Notes: generated by a model not told the origin, from the sequence alone. A stretch of DNA of 39,452 nucleotides from an uncultured Lachnospira sp. (GCA_934343805.1 CAKRIN010000026.1:1-39452), one strand, 5' to 3'; counted from the stretch's first letter, positions 1 through 8,909 are shown. Numbers and translations: made by a program.

Positions 1-194
1 TGTAGTTCAGGCACGCTTTCGCTGCTTTCGCCTCGCAACGGATACTAAATTCGTGCTTTGCACTCATTAAGTACCGGCGGGCTCAAAGCACCTGAAACCA
101 CATAACTTATATATCGTCTCGTTTAGTTTATAAGGGCACCGCAACCTACATTTCATAATGCGAACAGAATAAGTACGGATAAAAGCACATGTAT
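1..194. other. Intergenic segment, GC-richer repeat-like patch
   Basis: I find no gene here: every frame is broken by stops. The first ~95 bases are GC-richer than the rest of the window. They carry the short motif GCTTTCGC more than once and a GTGC-TTT-GCAC hairpin near 53-63. The remaining ~100 bases are plain AT-rich spacer. The composition suggests a dispersed intergenic repeat of the host genome, but that is an inference from recall, not a match I could test. Confidence 0.3.
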
Positions 195-241
195 AAAAAG
201 TGAGCACCGCACTAATTTCTTAGTGCGGCGCCCACTTTTTT
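195..241. terminator. Bidirectional intrinsic terminator
   Basis: A hairpin pairs CCGCACTAA (207-215) with TTAGTGCGG (220-228) around a TTTC loop. It continues outward through G204-C231 and C205-G230 into AAAAAGTG/CACTTTTT. It has an A-tract on one side and a T-tract on the other, so it can work in both directions. It lies 27 bases past the stop of the minus-strand kinase-fold gene and should end the adhE transcript. Confidence 0.85.
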
Positions 242-267
242 GGATTATATATGGCAAGTATCTGATA

Positions 268-1035
268 TTACTGGAAGTCTACAACATTGATCCATTGTTC
301 AAGAAGTTCTTTTTCTTCTTCTTTATTCTTGGTAAGTCTTGCTGCAGCAACTAAAGGAAGCCATTCATTAACATATGAACGTCTGGTGTTAGTCATTTCA
401 CAGAAGGCATCTATGTATTTATCAGGAATATCACTATTATTACCAAATTGTAATTTAAGAAGTAAAAATGTATTGGCAATATCTGCTGATGCATTACCCT
501 GTGTTGCATGAACCCAGTCAACTGCTGTGATTTCTTTTATGTTGCCCTTGGCATCAGCAGTTACAATAATATTATCCGGACAATAATCTCCGTGGCACAG
601 CTTGGTATGATTCTTCATGGAATTAAGTCTTGTAAGAAGCTCATACTTAACACTGTTATCTAGTTCCTCAATAGAGTTAATCTGACGATTCATCTTATCC
701 TTTAATACAAGAAGGAGTGGATTGGATTTCTTCTGGAAAGATACCTGGTATTCAACCATTTTCTTAATGTATTCATCTGTCTTGTCAGGATATTTTTCAA
801 TTAACTGTGTAAGAGTAGGTCCTTCAATATATTCGCTTGTAATAGACCATCTGCCTTCGGTTACGGATACCTCTAAAAGCTTTGGAATATTAACACCGGC
901 GTCTTCTACTCTTGCTGTGTTCAGGGCTTCATATAAAACATCTGACTTGTTGTAGTTCTTGGCAAAGATCTTAGTAGCTTTGCCGTCTTCTACATAAACT
1001 GATTTTAATTTAGATTTTGCTAAATATTTTTTCAT
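268..1035 (-). CDS. APH-family (kinase-fold) phosphotransferase
   Basis: The 255-residue protein has a small protein-kinase-like fold of the aminoglycoside/choline phosphotransferase (APH) superfamily. Visible motifs are a catalytic-loop HGD at 148-150 with N155 (CHGDYCPDN) and a DW at 173-174 that matches the metal-binding DxD/DFG-like position. An N-terminal lysine (about K22) and a glutamate (about E36) could form the ATP-binding pair. The substrate cannot be read from sequence: choline, sugars and aminoglycosides are all used by relatives. It starts 32 bases after the adhE stop with a weak AAGGA ribosome site, so it is probably the second gene of the adhE transcript. A role in resistance should not be assumed. 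Confidence 0.75.
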   Translation of the reverse strand: MKKYLAKSKLKSVYVEDGKATKIFAKNYNKSDVLYEALNTARVEDAGVNIPKLLEVSVTEGRWSITSEYIEGPTLTQLIEKYPDKTDEYIKKMVEYQVSFQKKSNPLLLVLKDKMNRQINSIEELDNSVKYELLTRLNSMKNHTKLCHGDYCPDNIIVTADAKGNIKEITAVDWVHATQGNASADIANTFLLLKLQFGNNSDIPDKYIDAFCEMTNTRRSYVNEWLPLVAAARLTKNKEEEKELLEQWINVVDFQ

Positions 1036-1067
1036 AGGACATGTTTCCTTTCTTAATATAATGATGA

Positions 1068-3683
1068 TTATTTACCATAATAAGCCTTTAAGTACATAGC
1101 TTTCATTTCACTCATAAGAGGATATCTTGGGTTAGCACCAGTACACTGGTCATCGAATGCGGCTTCTGTCATCTCATCAAGAGTTGCAAGGAAGTCTTCC
1201 TCTTTAACACCATAATCAGCAATAGTCTTTTTGATTCCTACTTTAGCTTTTAATTCTTCAATAGCCTTGATGAAGTTCTCGAATTTCTCATCATCATCTT
1301 TACCCTGAATACCAAGGAAATTAGCGCACTCAACATAACGGGCCTTGCAATGTGGATACTGATACTGTGAAAATGTTCCCATCTTGGTTGGAACTTCTGC
1401 AGCATTGAATCTCATTACATCAGTGATAAGAAGAGCATTAGCAATTCCGTGTGGAAGGTGGTGATATGCACCAAGCTTATGTGCAAGTGAGTGGCATACT
1501 CCAAGGAAGGCATTAGCAAAAGCCATACCAGCCATAGTAGATGCTGTTGCCATCTTTTCTCTTGCAACTGCGTCATGTGCACCTAATTCATAAGCTGCTG
1601 GAAGATACTCAAATATATTCTTCATAGCCTGTAATGCAAGACCATCAGTATATTCTGTTGCCATGATAGATGCGTATGCTTCAAGTGCGTGTGTAAGTGC
1701 ATCAATACCAGAAGCTGCTGTAAGTCCCTTTGGCTGATCCATGTGCATATCAGCATCAATAATAGCCATCTTAGGAAGTAACTCATAATCAGCAAGTGGA
1801 TATTTCTGTCCTGTTGTCTCATCAGTAATAACTGCAAATGGAGTAACTTCTGAGCCAGTTCCTGAAGAAGTAGAGATAGCGACAAAGTAGGCTTTCTCAC
1901 CCATCTTAGGGAATGTGTATATTCTCTTTCTGATATCCATGAAACGCATAGCCATGTCAAGGAAGTCAGCTTCAGGGTGTTCATACATAACCCACATAAT
2001 CTTGGCAGCATCCATTGCAGAACCACCGCCGATAGCAATGATTACATCTGGTTCAAAAAGTTTCATTGCTGCTGTACCTTCTTTAGCACATGCAAGTGTT
2101 GGATCAGGTGCTACATTATAGAATGTTGTATGCATGATTCCCATTGAATCTAATTTATCTGTGACACATTTGGTATAACCATTCTTATAAAGGAACTGGT
2201 CAGTAACAATAAATGCTTTCTTCTTACCCATTACAGTACCAAGTTCATCAAGGGCAACAGGTAAGCAGCCCTTCTTAAAGTAAACCTTCTCAGGTGCTCT
2301 AAACCAAAGCATATTCTCTCTCCTCTCAGCTACAGTCTTTACATTAAGCAGATGCTTTACTCCAACATTCTCAGATACTGAGTTGCCGCCCCATGAGCCA
2401 CATCCAAGTGTAAGAGAAGGAGCCATCTTGAAATTGTAGAGGTCACCAATACCACCATGAGATGAAGGTGTATTAATAAGGCAACGGCAAGTTTTCATTC
2501 TCTCAGAGAATTCTGTAATCTTGTCTGCCTGGGTTTCAACATTAATATAAAGAGAAGATGTATGACCGAAACCGCCATCAGCAATAAGATGTTCAGCCTT
2601 TGAAAGTGCATCTTCAAAATCTTCTGCCTTGTACATAGCAAGAACAGGTGATAATTTTTCATGTGCAAATTCTTCTGAAAGGTCTACAGAGGTTACTTCA
2701 CCGATAAGAATCTTAGTTTCTTCAGGAACAGTAACTCCAGCCAGGGCAGCAATTGTATGGGCTTTCTGGCCTACAATTTTCGCATTAAGTGCGCCATTGA
2801 TTATAATTGTCTTTCTTACTTTCTCGGTTTCGTTCTTATTAAGGAAGTAGCATCCTCTGTATGCAAATTCTTCTTTAACAGCCTTGTATACTTTCTTATC
2901 AACAATTACAGACTGTTCAGAAGCACAGATCATACCATTGTCAAATGTCTTAGAATGAATAATTGAGTTAACTGCAAGTATTACATCTGCTGATTCATCA
3001 ATGATAGCAGGAGTATTACCGGCACCTACACCAAGAGCTGGTTTACCAGAAGAGTAAGCAGCTTTAACCATTCCTGGACCACCCGTAGCCAGGATAATAT
3101 CAGCTTCCTTCATAAGAGTATCAGTAAGTTCAAGGGAAGGAATATCTATCCAGCCAATAATTCCTTCAGGTGCGCCTGCTGCAACGGCAGCTTCAAGAAC
3201 AACCTTAGCTGCTGCTATTGTTGATTTCTTGGCACGAGGATGTGGGCTTATGATGATACCATTTCTTGTCTTAAGTGATATAAGAGTTTTGAAAATAGCA
3301 GTTGAAGTAGGATTAGTTGTTGGAATTACTGCTGCAACAACACCTATAGGCTCAGCAACTTTCTTGATACCATATGACTTATCTTCTTCAATAACACCAC
3401 AGGTCTTAGTATCTCTGTAAGCATTATAAATGTATTCGGAAGCATAATGATTCTTGATAACCTTATCTTCTACAATTCCCATACCAGTTTCTTCAACTGC
3501 AAGCTTGGCAAGTGGAATTCTTGCTTTATTAGCAGCAAGTGCAGCAGCGGTAAATATTTTATCTACCTGTTCCTGTGTGTAAGTTGCGAAGATGCGTTGT
3601 GCCTCACGAACACCAGCAAGCCTTTCTTCAAGGGCTTCAACTGTGTCAACAATTGGGTAATTCTCAGTAAGATTCTTTGACAT
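1068..3683 (-). CDS. adhE: Bifunctional acetaldehyde-CoA/alcohol dehydrogenase AdhE
   Basis: AdhE reduces acetyl-CoA to acetaldehyde and then ethanol, regenerating two NAD+ during fermentation. The 871-residue protein has the full fusion. An N-terminal aldehyde dehydrogenase domain (about 1-440) carries the catalytic cysteine C253 in NGMICASEQ. The C-terminal iron-dependent alcohol dehydrogenase has GGGSAMD (552-558) for NAD binding and probable iron ligands D661, H665, H731 and H745. The frame is open 29 codons further upstream, but the start at 3683 is chosen because GGAGG sits 7 bases before it and the extra codons do not resemble AdhE. Length and all key residues are normal. Expression is likely redox-controlled through the Rex-like site at 3720-3737. 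Confidence 0.97.
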   Translation of the reverse strand: MSKNLTENYPIVDTVEALEERLAGVREAQRIFATYTQEQVDKIFTAAALAANKARIPLAKLAVEETGMGIVEDKVIKNHYASEYIYNAYRDTKTCGVIEEDKSYGIKKVAEPIGVVAAVIPTTNPTSTAIFKTLISLKTRNGIIISPHPRAKKSTIAAAKVVLEAAVAAGAPEGIIGWIDIPSLELTDTLMKEADIILATGGPGMVKAAYSSGKPALGVGAGNTPAIIDESADVILAVNSIIHSKTFDNGMICASEQSVIVDKKVYKAVKEEFAYRGCYFLNKNETEKVRKTIIINGALNAKIVGQKAHTIAALAGVTVPEETKILIGEVTSVDLSEEFAHEKLSPVLAMYKAEDFEDALSKAEHLIADGGFGHTSSLYINVETQADKITEFSERMKTCRCLINTPSSHGGIGDLYNFKMAPSLTLGCGSWGGNSVSENVGVKHLLNVKTVAERRENMLWFRAPEKVYFKKGCLPVALDELGTVMGKKKAFIVTDQFLYKNGYTKCVTDKLDSMGIMHTTFYNVAPDPTLACAKEGTAAMKLFEPDVIIAIGGGSAMDAAKIMWVMYEHPEADFLDMAMRFMDIRKRIYTFPKMGEKAYFVAISTSSGTGSEVTPFAVITDETTGQKYPLADYELLPKMAIIDADMHMDQPKGLTAASGIDALTHALEAYASIMATEYTDGLALQAMKNIFEYLPAAYELGAHDAVAREKMATASTMAGMAFANAFLGVCHSLAHKLGAYHHLPHGIANALLITDVMRFNAAEVPTKMGTFSQYQYPHCKARYVECANFLGIQGKDDDEKFENFIKAIEELKAKVGIKKTIADYGVKEEDFLATLDEMTEAAFDDQCTGANPRYPLMSEMKAMYLKAYYGK

Positions 3684-3714
3684 AACATTTCCTCCATAAA
3701 TTAATACGTGTAAT

Positions 3715-3743
3715 AATGATTGATAATATTTTAACAATGTCAA
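3715..3743 (-). promoter_or_regulatory. adhE promoter
   Basis: On the minus strand a consensus -35 box TTGACA (complement of 3738-3743) is followed, after 17 bases, by ATCATT (complement of 3715-3720), a moderate -10 box. The start point would fall about 25 bases before the ribosome site of adhE. The Rex-like operator fills the spacer, which is the geometry expected for repression. Confidence 0.5.
3720..3737. promoter_or_regulatory. Rex-like redox operator
   Basis: The sequence is TTGATAATATTTTAACAA. The known Rex consensus in Firmicutes is TTGTTAA-N4-TTAACAA, so this differs at one of 14 fixed bases. Rex is known to repress adhE in clostridia and to release DNA when NADH rises. The site overlaps the adhE promoter spacer and lies in the divergent region shared with the HD-GYP gene. 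The Rex gene itself is not in the window. Confidence 0.7.
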
Positions 3744-3809
3744 TATAACACTATTATTATTATAAGTCAACAGGATATAATAATATGAATGTTAAAATTT
3801 TTCATTTCA

Positions 3810-3838
3810 TTGTAAATTTAATGAAAATATGCTATCTT
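3810..3838 (+). promoter_or_regulatory. Candidate promoter of the HD-GYP gene
   Basis: A -35 box TTGTAA (3810-3815), a 17-base spacer and a -10 box TATCTT (3833-3838) lie about 50 bases before the chosen start at 3891. Each box matches four of six consensus positions. A short palindrome, AACAATTGTT, follows in the leader at about 3860. Confidence 0.4.
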
Positions 3839-3890
3839 TTAGCTATGAACCAGAGGGTTAACAATTGTTTTATTTAGAATGGAGCAGAGT

Positions 3891-4979
3891 ATGAAACAGG
3901 TTAGCGTTGATAATTTAAAAGAAAATGATATCCTGGCTCTTCCTATATTATCGCAAGGGGATGCGGTTCTTATTCATGCTGACGTTACATTAACAGATGA
4001 GCTTATCAGGAGAGTAAGAAATCTTGGGACGAAGACTGTTTATATAAAGGATGAGAAAGAGGGAGTCATTACAGATAATAAGGATGTAACGGCTGATGCA
4101 GATGAATATCCTTATAAGGTTGAGCAGACAGCTTATAATTCCAGACAGGTTGTTAAAAGGATTCTTGAGAAACATATTTATAAGCACAATGAAGAGTTAA
4201 AGGTTATAGTTGAAGAAGCACAGAGAATACTTGACTCTGTTTTGTCTGAACCAGAGGTAATTAATAATATTACTGAAATCAGAAATGTAAGTACGGATAT
4301 GTATACTCATTGTATTAATGTGTGCGCGTTGTCTACTATAATGGCACTCAGACTGAAGATGAGTGATAAGCAGGTACATAATGTGGCAATGGGAGCTATA
4401 TTGCACGATATTGGATTAAGATATATTAATGTGCAGTATATCAATATTAATGAAGACAAAATGTCAGCTAAGGATGCTATAGAATATAAGAAACACACTA
4501 TATTTGGATATAGTTCTCTTCAGGATGAGACATGGCTTCCTGATGTGGCGAAGGAGATAGTATTATTCCACCATGAAAGAGTTGATGGTTCGGGATATCC
4601 TTTCCAGCATAAGGGCGACAGACTTAAGGCAGAGGTGAAGCTCGTTTCAATATGTGATGACTTTGACAGCCTTATAAGTGGCATAGGCAATGAGAAAATG
4701 AAGATATATGAGGCTATTGAATACATAAAGGTACATGCCGGGATAAAGTATGACCCTACAATTACAGCCAGGTTCCTTGAATCGGTTGCAGCATATCCGG
4801 TAGGATGTGTTGTATATACTAATTCAGGAGATAAGGGAGTTGTTGTAAGACAGAATAAGGAGTCAGTAGACAGGCCGGTTATAAGAATGACGGAACATGC
4901 AGACGGAACGCCTTATAAAGAGAATGTAGAATATAATCTTTTAAAGCAGCTTACTATGTTTATAGTAGATACAGAATAA
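3891..4979 (+). CDS. HD-GYP domain protein, probable c-di-GMP phosphodiesterase
   Basis: HD-GYP proteins hydrolyse cyclic di-GMP. The 362-residue protein has an HD pair at about 172-173 (LHDIG) and the HHE...GYP signature at 227-237 (HHERVDGSGYP), with a further metal aspartate in CDDFDS. The first ~60 residues form a small N-terminal domain common in such proteins, and the last ~60 a beta-rich tail. There is no membrane segment, so it should be cytoplasmic. An upstream ATG at 3879 exists, but GGAG at 3881-3884 lies inside that extension and correctly spaced from 3891, which decides the start. The following DUF3881 gene starts 15 bases later, so the two are probably co-transcribed. Confidence 0.9.
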   Translation: MKQVSVDNLKENDILALPILSQGDAVLIHADVTLTDELIRRVRNLGTKTVYIKDEKEGVITDNKDVTADADEYPYKVEQTAYNSRQVVKRILEKHIYKHNEELKVIVEEAQRILDSVLSEPEVINNITEIRNVSTDMYTHCINVCALSTIMALRLKMSDKQVHNVAMGAILHDIGLRYINVQYININEDKMSAKDAIEYKKHTIFGYSSLQDETWLPDVAKEIVLFHHERVDGSGYPFQHKGDRLKAEVKLVSICDDFDSLISGIGNEKMKIYEAIEYIKVHAGIKYDPTITARFLESVAAYPVGCVVYTNSGDKGVVVRQNKESVDRPVIRMTEHADGTPYKENVEYNLLKQLTMFIVDTE

Positions 4980-4994
4980 TTACCGGAGCAGCTT

Positions 4995-5912
4995 ATGAAT
5001 TTATATGTAAGAGCACTTGGATTTGATAGTTTCACATCTGAGGCTGAAGAAAGTTTTATACAGACAGGAATAAAAGAAAGCATAAAAGAAGGATTTGTAA
5101 TACGCCACGAGAAGCTGAATCGTGGCGTTATTATCTTGCGCTTAAGTAATTCAACCGGACTTTATGTTTATGGCAGATTCCATGAGGATGAATTTATATA
5201 TGAATATTATTTTCCATTTGTTATCGGGAAAACATTAAGTGATAATGAAGAGATGACGATTGAAAGGCATCTGGATAAGGAATCGTATGCGGTTATATGT
5301 GATGAGTTAAAGACGGGAGTGACTCTTATATTTTATCTGCAGAACGTTATGGATTATCTTGAATATCTGTATAGCGGAAGAGATTTTCCTGTACATGAAT
5401 ATAATCCGGATATTAAAAATGAAGTGAACACAAAGCCAATAAAGAATAAAAAGGTTTCGTTAACAGCATTGTCATTAGGCGGAATAATTATGTTCCCAAT
5501 TAAGAAAGAGAAGACGAAGAAGTCCAGGGAGGATGATATAACAAGACAGAAGCTTATACAGGCTGCCAAGAATGGTGATGAGGATGCAATAGAGAGTCTT
5601 ACTATAGAAGATATTGATACATATAACGAACTATCCCAGAGAATTATGAAGGAAGATGTATTTACAATAGTAGATTCTACATTTATGCCTTGCGGAGTGG
5701 AATGTGACCAGTATTCGGTTATTGGTGAAATACTGGAACTTCATGAAGAAGAGAATATATATACCGGCGAAAAAATATATATAATGGTTGTGGAATGTAA
5801 CAGTCTTGTAATAACACTTGCTATTAATAAGCTTCATCTTATGGGAGAACCTGCTGTAGGAAGGCGGTTCAAGGGACAGATATGGCTGCAGGGGAATGTA
5901 AGATTCACATAA
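4995..5912 (+). CDS. DUF3881-like protein
   Basis: The 305-residue protein of unknown function fits what I recall of DUF3881, a family found in Lachnospiraceae. The N-terminal ~135 residues are a mixed alpha/beta domain beginning MNLYVRALGF. A lysine-rich linker with a short hydrophobic stretch (about 152-166) follows, then an acidic C-terminal domain. No catalytic motif or clear membrane anchor is visible. A GGAG site lies 7 bases before the start. The 15-base gap to the HD-GYP gene suggests a shared transcript and perhaps a related task in c-di-GMP signalling, but nothing in the sequence shows that directly. Confidence 0.7.
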   Translation: MNLYVRALGFDSFTSEAEESFIQTGIKESIKEGFVIRHEKLNRGVIILRLSNSTGLYVYGRFHEDEFIYEYYFPFVIGKTLSDNEEMTIERHLDKESYAVICDELKTGVTLIFYLQNVMDYLEYLYSGRDFPVHEYNPDIKNEVNTKPIKNKKVSLTALSLGGIIMFPIKKEKTKKSREDDITRQKLIQAAKNGDEDAIESLTIEDIDTYNELSQRIMKEDVFTIVDSTFMPCGVECDQYSVIGEILELHEEENIYTGEKIYIMVVECNSLVITLAINKLHLMGEPAVGRRFKGQIWLQGNVRFT

Positions 5913-5944
5913 TAATGTAAGTATACACCTGCATATGTGTATAT

Positions 5945-5975
5945 TTGTGCAATGTGTCAGAAGATTGTTTATAAT
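5945..5975 (+). promoter_or_regulatory. Weak candidate promoter of the chemoreceptor gene
   Basis: TTGTGC (5945-5950) and TATAAT (5970-5975) are separated by 19 bases, or by 17 if TTTATA at 5968 is used. A small TATACAC/GTGTATA hairpin just before it (5922-5943) may end the previous transcript but has no good T-run. I found no sigma-D pattern here, unlike at the flagellin gene. Confidence 0.3.
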
Positions 5976-6074
5976 ATAGAAATTTACATATTATGACATA
6001 TGTGATAATATATCAATAAGACATATCGTGAACAGAGAAATGTCAATTAAATATTAACAGCAGGAGGGTTAGCT

Positions 6075-8147
6075 ATGAAATTTTTCCGGAAATTAGGCTT
6101 TCAGCTCGTTTTATTTTTCATTGTTGCTATTACAATTCCGATTGTACTGCTTATGGTAAGTTCAATCACTACGACTACATCTTCAATGGAAAAAAATATG
6201 AATGTAACGAGTGAACAGACTTTGAATGAGGCACAGAAGCAATTTACGACATACTTAAAGACTTTGGCACAGCCCGTAGATTTGCTTACAAGAAAGAATG
6301 AGGTTAAGCATCTTGAGGATCAGGGAACATTAGATGATAATGTTAAGGCAGTAAAGGATTCGCTTATTGCATCTGTCAAGGTAACTAATGGAGCAGAAAG
6401 AGCATTTTTCGTTACTAATACTAAACTCGAAATCACAGGATGGGCAGAGCCTAATCCTGACACAGGAAAGACTACAAGTAAGGGTGGTCTTACTAATGGT
6501 GTAGATAAAACAAAAGAAGTGTGGTATTCAGGATGTCAGGGACTTAAGGCAAGAAACAGCATTTATTCATATTTTTCTAAGCCATATTACAGCAAGGATT
6601 TTGACACGACAATAATAACTGTAGCACAGGAAATCAAGCATTCAGATGGTACTAATTACGGAACTGTTGGTATGCATATTGATTTCTCTGAGATTACGGA
6701 TTTTGTGCAGAGTATAGGACTTCTTAATACTGGATTTGTTATTCTTGTTGATGAGGATGGTAACATTCTTGTAGATAATGATAACAACAAGTATGTAACA
6801 GATTCTGTTTCTAATCTTAAGTTCTGGAACAATATTAATGAACTTTCAGAAGAGGATTATGATAAGGCATTTTCGTTTGATGAGAACATTAATGGAGAGA
6901 ATGTACATATTGTATCATCAAAGGATGCTGTTACAGGATGGACTTTAGTTGGTTTTATAAGCTCTAAAGAAACATCTTCAACTGTTAATAAGATGATTAA
7001 TAATACTGTCATATTCAGTATAGCTGCATTTGTCATTGGTATTGCAATAGCTCTTATAGTAACAGGTTCCATGACTAAAGAAATCAAGAAGGTTTCTGGA
7101 GTTATGAAGGCTGTTGCAGGGGGAGATCTTACAGACAGAATTGAAGTTAAGAAGAAAAATGAATTTGGAGATCTCGAGAATAACTTCAATGACATGGTTG
7201 AAAATATTTCAGTACTGATTAAGGGTGTTGAGGAAAAGAGTGGAATTATTGTTGGTTCATCTGCCAAGATTGCTGGCGTTTCTAAGTCAACAACAGAGAC
7301 AGTTGGACAGGTTTCAGAGGCTATACAGAGTGTGGCTGTTGGTGCATCAGGACAGGCTGACAGTACCCAGACAGCAACTGCAGAGGTTGAGAATCTGGCT
7401 GACAGATTAAAGGAAACCAAGGCATATGTAGCAGATATAAGTGATATGTCTGTCGAGACGCAGAAGCTTAGCAATAAGGGTCTTGCGATTGTTGATGAGC
7501 TTATAACTAAGGGACAGCGTTCAATTGATAATTCTAAGACTTCTAAGACTGTTGTATCTGAGATGGTAAGCAGTATTGAGAAGATTAATTTTATATCAGA
7601 TGCTATTACAGAAATTACAGAACAGACTAACCTGTTATCACTTAATGCATCAATTGAGGCAGCAAGAGCAGGTGAAAGCGGTAAGGGATTTGCAGTAGTT
7701 GCTGATGAAATCAGAAAGCTTGCAGAGCAGTCACAGCAGTCAACTGATGAGATTAAGCAGATTGTTAATGAAATCAGTGTTAAGTCAGCACAGGTTGAGC
7801 AGACAATGGATGAATCTGTCGAGATTATAGAGGAACAGAATGTATCTATTAAGGATGCCAAGGAATTGTTCAACACAATATCTGATTCTGTTAATGCTCT
7901 TAAGGAAGGTCTTGATAACATTACTGAACTTAATGAGGCAATGGATACTAACAGAAATAATGTTGTAAGTAAGATGGAAGATGTTGCAGCAGTAGCTACT
8001 GAGACAGCAGCGGCATCAGAAGAGGTTACAGCATCAGCAGTAGATGTTGAGCAGACAATGCATGATCTTAATCAGTTCACAGTTGAGCTTGACGAAATTG
8101 CAGCTGCACTTAAAGAGGCAATTAATAAGTTTAAGCTTAATAAATAA
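6075..8147 (+). CDS. Methyl-accepting chemotaxis protein (Cache sensor)
   Basis: This transmembrane chemoreceptor would signal to CheA/CheW. The 690 residues run in the classic order: membrane segment at about 7-30, a ~275-residue extracellular sensor that looks like a double Cache domain, a second membrane segment at about 310-332, a HAMP linker (about 333-385) and a long coiled-coil signalling domain. The conserved hairpin tip is at about 515-555 ([19 protein letters not shown], then [16 protein letters not shown]). The ligand is unknown; Cache sensors often bind amino acids or other small metabolites. AGGAGGG precedes the start. The gene stands alone between an HD-GYP unit and a tRNA and ends at a strong terminator. 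Confidence 0.95.
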   Translation: MKFFRKLGFQLVLFFIVAITIPIVLLMVSSITTTTSSMEKNMNVTSEQTLNEAQKQFTTYLKTLAQPVDLLTRKNEVKHLEDQGTLDDNVKAVKDSLIASVKVTNGAERAFFVTNTKLEITGWAEPNPDTGKTTSKGGLTNGVDKTKEVWYSGCQGLKARNSIYSYFSKPYYSKDFDTTIITVAQEIKHSDGTNYGTVGMHIDFSEITDFVQSIGLLNTGFVILVDEDGNILVDNDNNKYVTDSVSNLKFWNNINELSEEDYDKAFSFDENINGENVHIVSSKDAVTGWTLVGFISSKETSSTVNKMINNTVIFSIAAFVIGIAIALIVTGSMTKEIKKVSGVMKAVAGGDLTDRIEVKKKNEFGDLENNFNDMVENISVLIKGVEEKSGIIVGSSAKIAGVSKSTTETVGQVSEAIQSVAVGASGQADSTQTATAEVENLADRLKETKAYVADISDMSVETQKLSNKGLAIVDELITKGQRSIDNSKTSKTVVSEMVSSIEKINFISDAITEITEQTNLLSLNASIEAARAGESGKGFAVVADEIRKLAEQSQQSTDEIKQIVNEISVKSAQVEQTMDESVEIIEEQNVSIKDAKELFNTISDSVNALKEGLDNITELNEAMDTNRNNVVSKMEDVAAVATETAAASEEVTASAVDVEQTMHDLNQFTVELDEIAAALKEAINKFKLNK

Positions 8148-8166
8148 TAATGTAATATGTGTTTTT

Positions 8167-8203
8167 ATCCGGGAGCCAGTTTGCATCTGTCTCCCGGATT
8201 TTT
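8167..8203 (+). terminator. Intrinsic terminator of the chemoreceptor gene
   Basis: ATCCGGGAG (8167-8175) pairs with CTCCCGGAT (8191-8199), followed by a T-run. It lies 20 bases past the stop codon. Confidence 0.9.
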
Positions 8204-8240
8204 GGTATGTGTCCGGATGCGTAAGAATGACTGCTTGTCA

Positions 8241-8269
8241 TTGACCTTGTGCGTTATTTGTGGTAGAAT
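8241..8269 (+). promoter_or_regulatory. tRNA-Arg promoter
   Basis: TTGACC (8241-8246), a 17-base spacer and TAGAAT (8264-8269) lie 24 bases before the tRNA. The tRNA-Lys promoter at 23795 uses the same -10 hexamer. Confidence 0.8.
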
Positions 8270-8292
8270 CTTTGATGGTATTTAACCAGTCT

Positions 8293-8364
8293 GTTCTCAT
8301 AGTTAAGTGGATATAACGGGGACCTCCTAAGTCTCAATCCCCAGTTCGACTCTGGGTGGGAACA
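8293..8364 (+). tRNA. tRNA-Arg (anticodon CCT)
   Basis: The cloverleaf folds fully. The acceptor GTTCTCA pairs with TGGGAAC (one G-T). The D stem GTTA/TAAC encloses a loop with the GG pair. The anticodon stem GGGAC/GTCTC holds the loop CTCCTAA, giving CCT at 34-36. The T arm is CCCAG-TTCGACT-CTGGG. The discriminator base is A at 8364 and CCA is not encoded. It reads AGG codons. The gene has its own promoter and terminator. Confidence 0.93.
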
Positions 8365-8383
8365 TTTATATTAAGAAGTGATA

Positions 8384-8416
8384 AGCAGTGGCGATGAGAA
8401 TCGTTGCTGCTTTTTT
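8384..8416 (+). terminator. Terminator of the tRNA-Arg unit
   Basis: A 12-bp stem with G-T pairs (AGCAGTGGCGAT with ATCGTTGCTGCT) and a GAGA loop is followed by six Ts, 19 bases after the tRNA. Confidence 0.9.
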
Positions 8417-8429
8417 AATACAGAATTTT

Positions 8430-8840
8430 ATTAAAGTTGCGGTTGAATTTCAAACTTCCAACTCTACGAGGAGGTTATTGTTACCTATATACGGATATGT
8501 TAATACATATGAAAATAGAAGGATGATTGGAAGAATTTTGTAAGATATCATCTTTAGATGAAATTATTGCTTTGAATAACATTTGATATGCATTTAAAAG
8601 CACTTTTTTACCCTAAAGTAATGTTTATTGAAAACGCTTTAAAAAGTTATGTTATTGAATCAACTTTGAAAAACGCAAAATCGGAGAATTTGGTACTTTT
8701 TTGCATGTGCAAATTCTGATGTTAAGTTATGTACATCAGCAACATTACATCTTCCCAACAATCTTGATTCAGATGGAAAAATAACAGAGTATATTATATA
8801 CTCGTTGAAGGATCTTAGAAATTTTATTGCTTAAAGACAT
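8430..8840 (+). pseudogene. Decayed Abi_2-like (abortive infection) gene
   Basis: The ~490 bases between the tRNA-Arg terminator and the cyclase gene hold no open frame, but successive frames give pieces that read like one damaged protein. Around 8537-8600 one frame encodes SSLDEIIALNNI, a stop, then YAFKS. The next frame (about 8600-8705) gives YPKVMFIENALKSYVIEST. A third (about 8700-8834) ends ITEYIIYSLKDLRNFIA and a stop. This order resembles Abi_2/AbiD/AbiF-type HEPN proteins: a start helix of the xLDxIIxLxxFD kind, an IExxLKS helix and a final LRNxxAH motif. The relic stops at the RN..(A)H position. At least two frameshifts and two stops are needed. The family call is from recalled motifs, so it is tentative; that the stretch is a dead coding region is better supported. 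Confidence 0.5.
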
Positions 8841-8909
8841 CAATATATGGAAAAAAATCATTGTACATGATAAAATTAAATAATAGAGATATAGAGTAAG
8901 GGGTATAAC

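Noticed and set aside
268..1035. Aminoglycoside resistance gene
   Set aside because: Only the general APH-fold motifs are present, and its place behind adhE points to a metabolic role; no resistance subfamily signature is recognisable.
3684..3770. Longer AdhE N-terminus starting at 3770
   Set aside because: The GGAGG site and the promoter/Rex region lie inside that extension, and the 29 extra residues are unlike AdhE.
3858..3870. TTAACAATTGTTT before the HD-GYP gene as a second Rex site
   Set aside because: The half-sites point the wrong way and abut directly; Rex needs TTGTTAA first, then TTAACAA after four bases.
6857..7921. 354-codon open frame on the minus strand inside the chemoreceptor gene
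   Set aside because: It is antisense to a fully conserved receptor, its product is low-complexity Ser/Ile/Leu-rich, and no family motif is present; an effect of the receptor's codon use.
8365..8909. Riboswitch or regulatory RNA between tRNA-Arg and the cyclase
   Set aside because: No known c-di-GMP riboswitch core is present, and the broken protein-like frames explain the sequence better.
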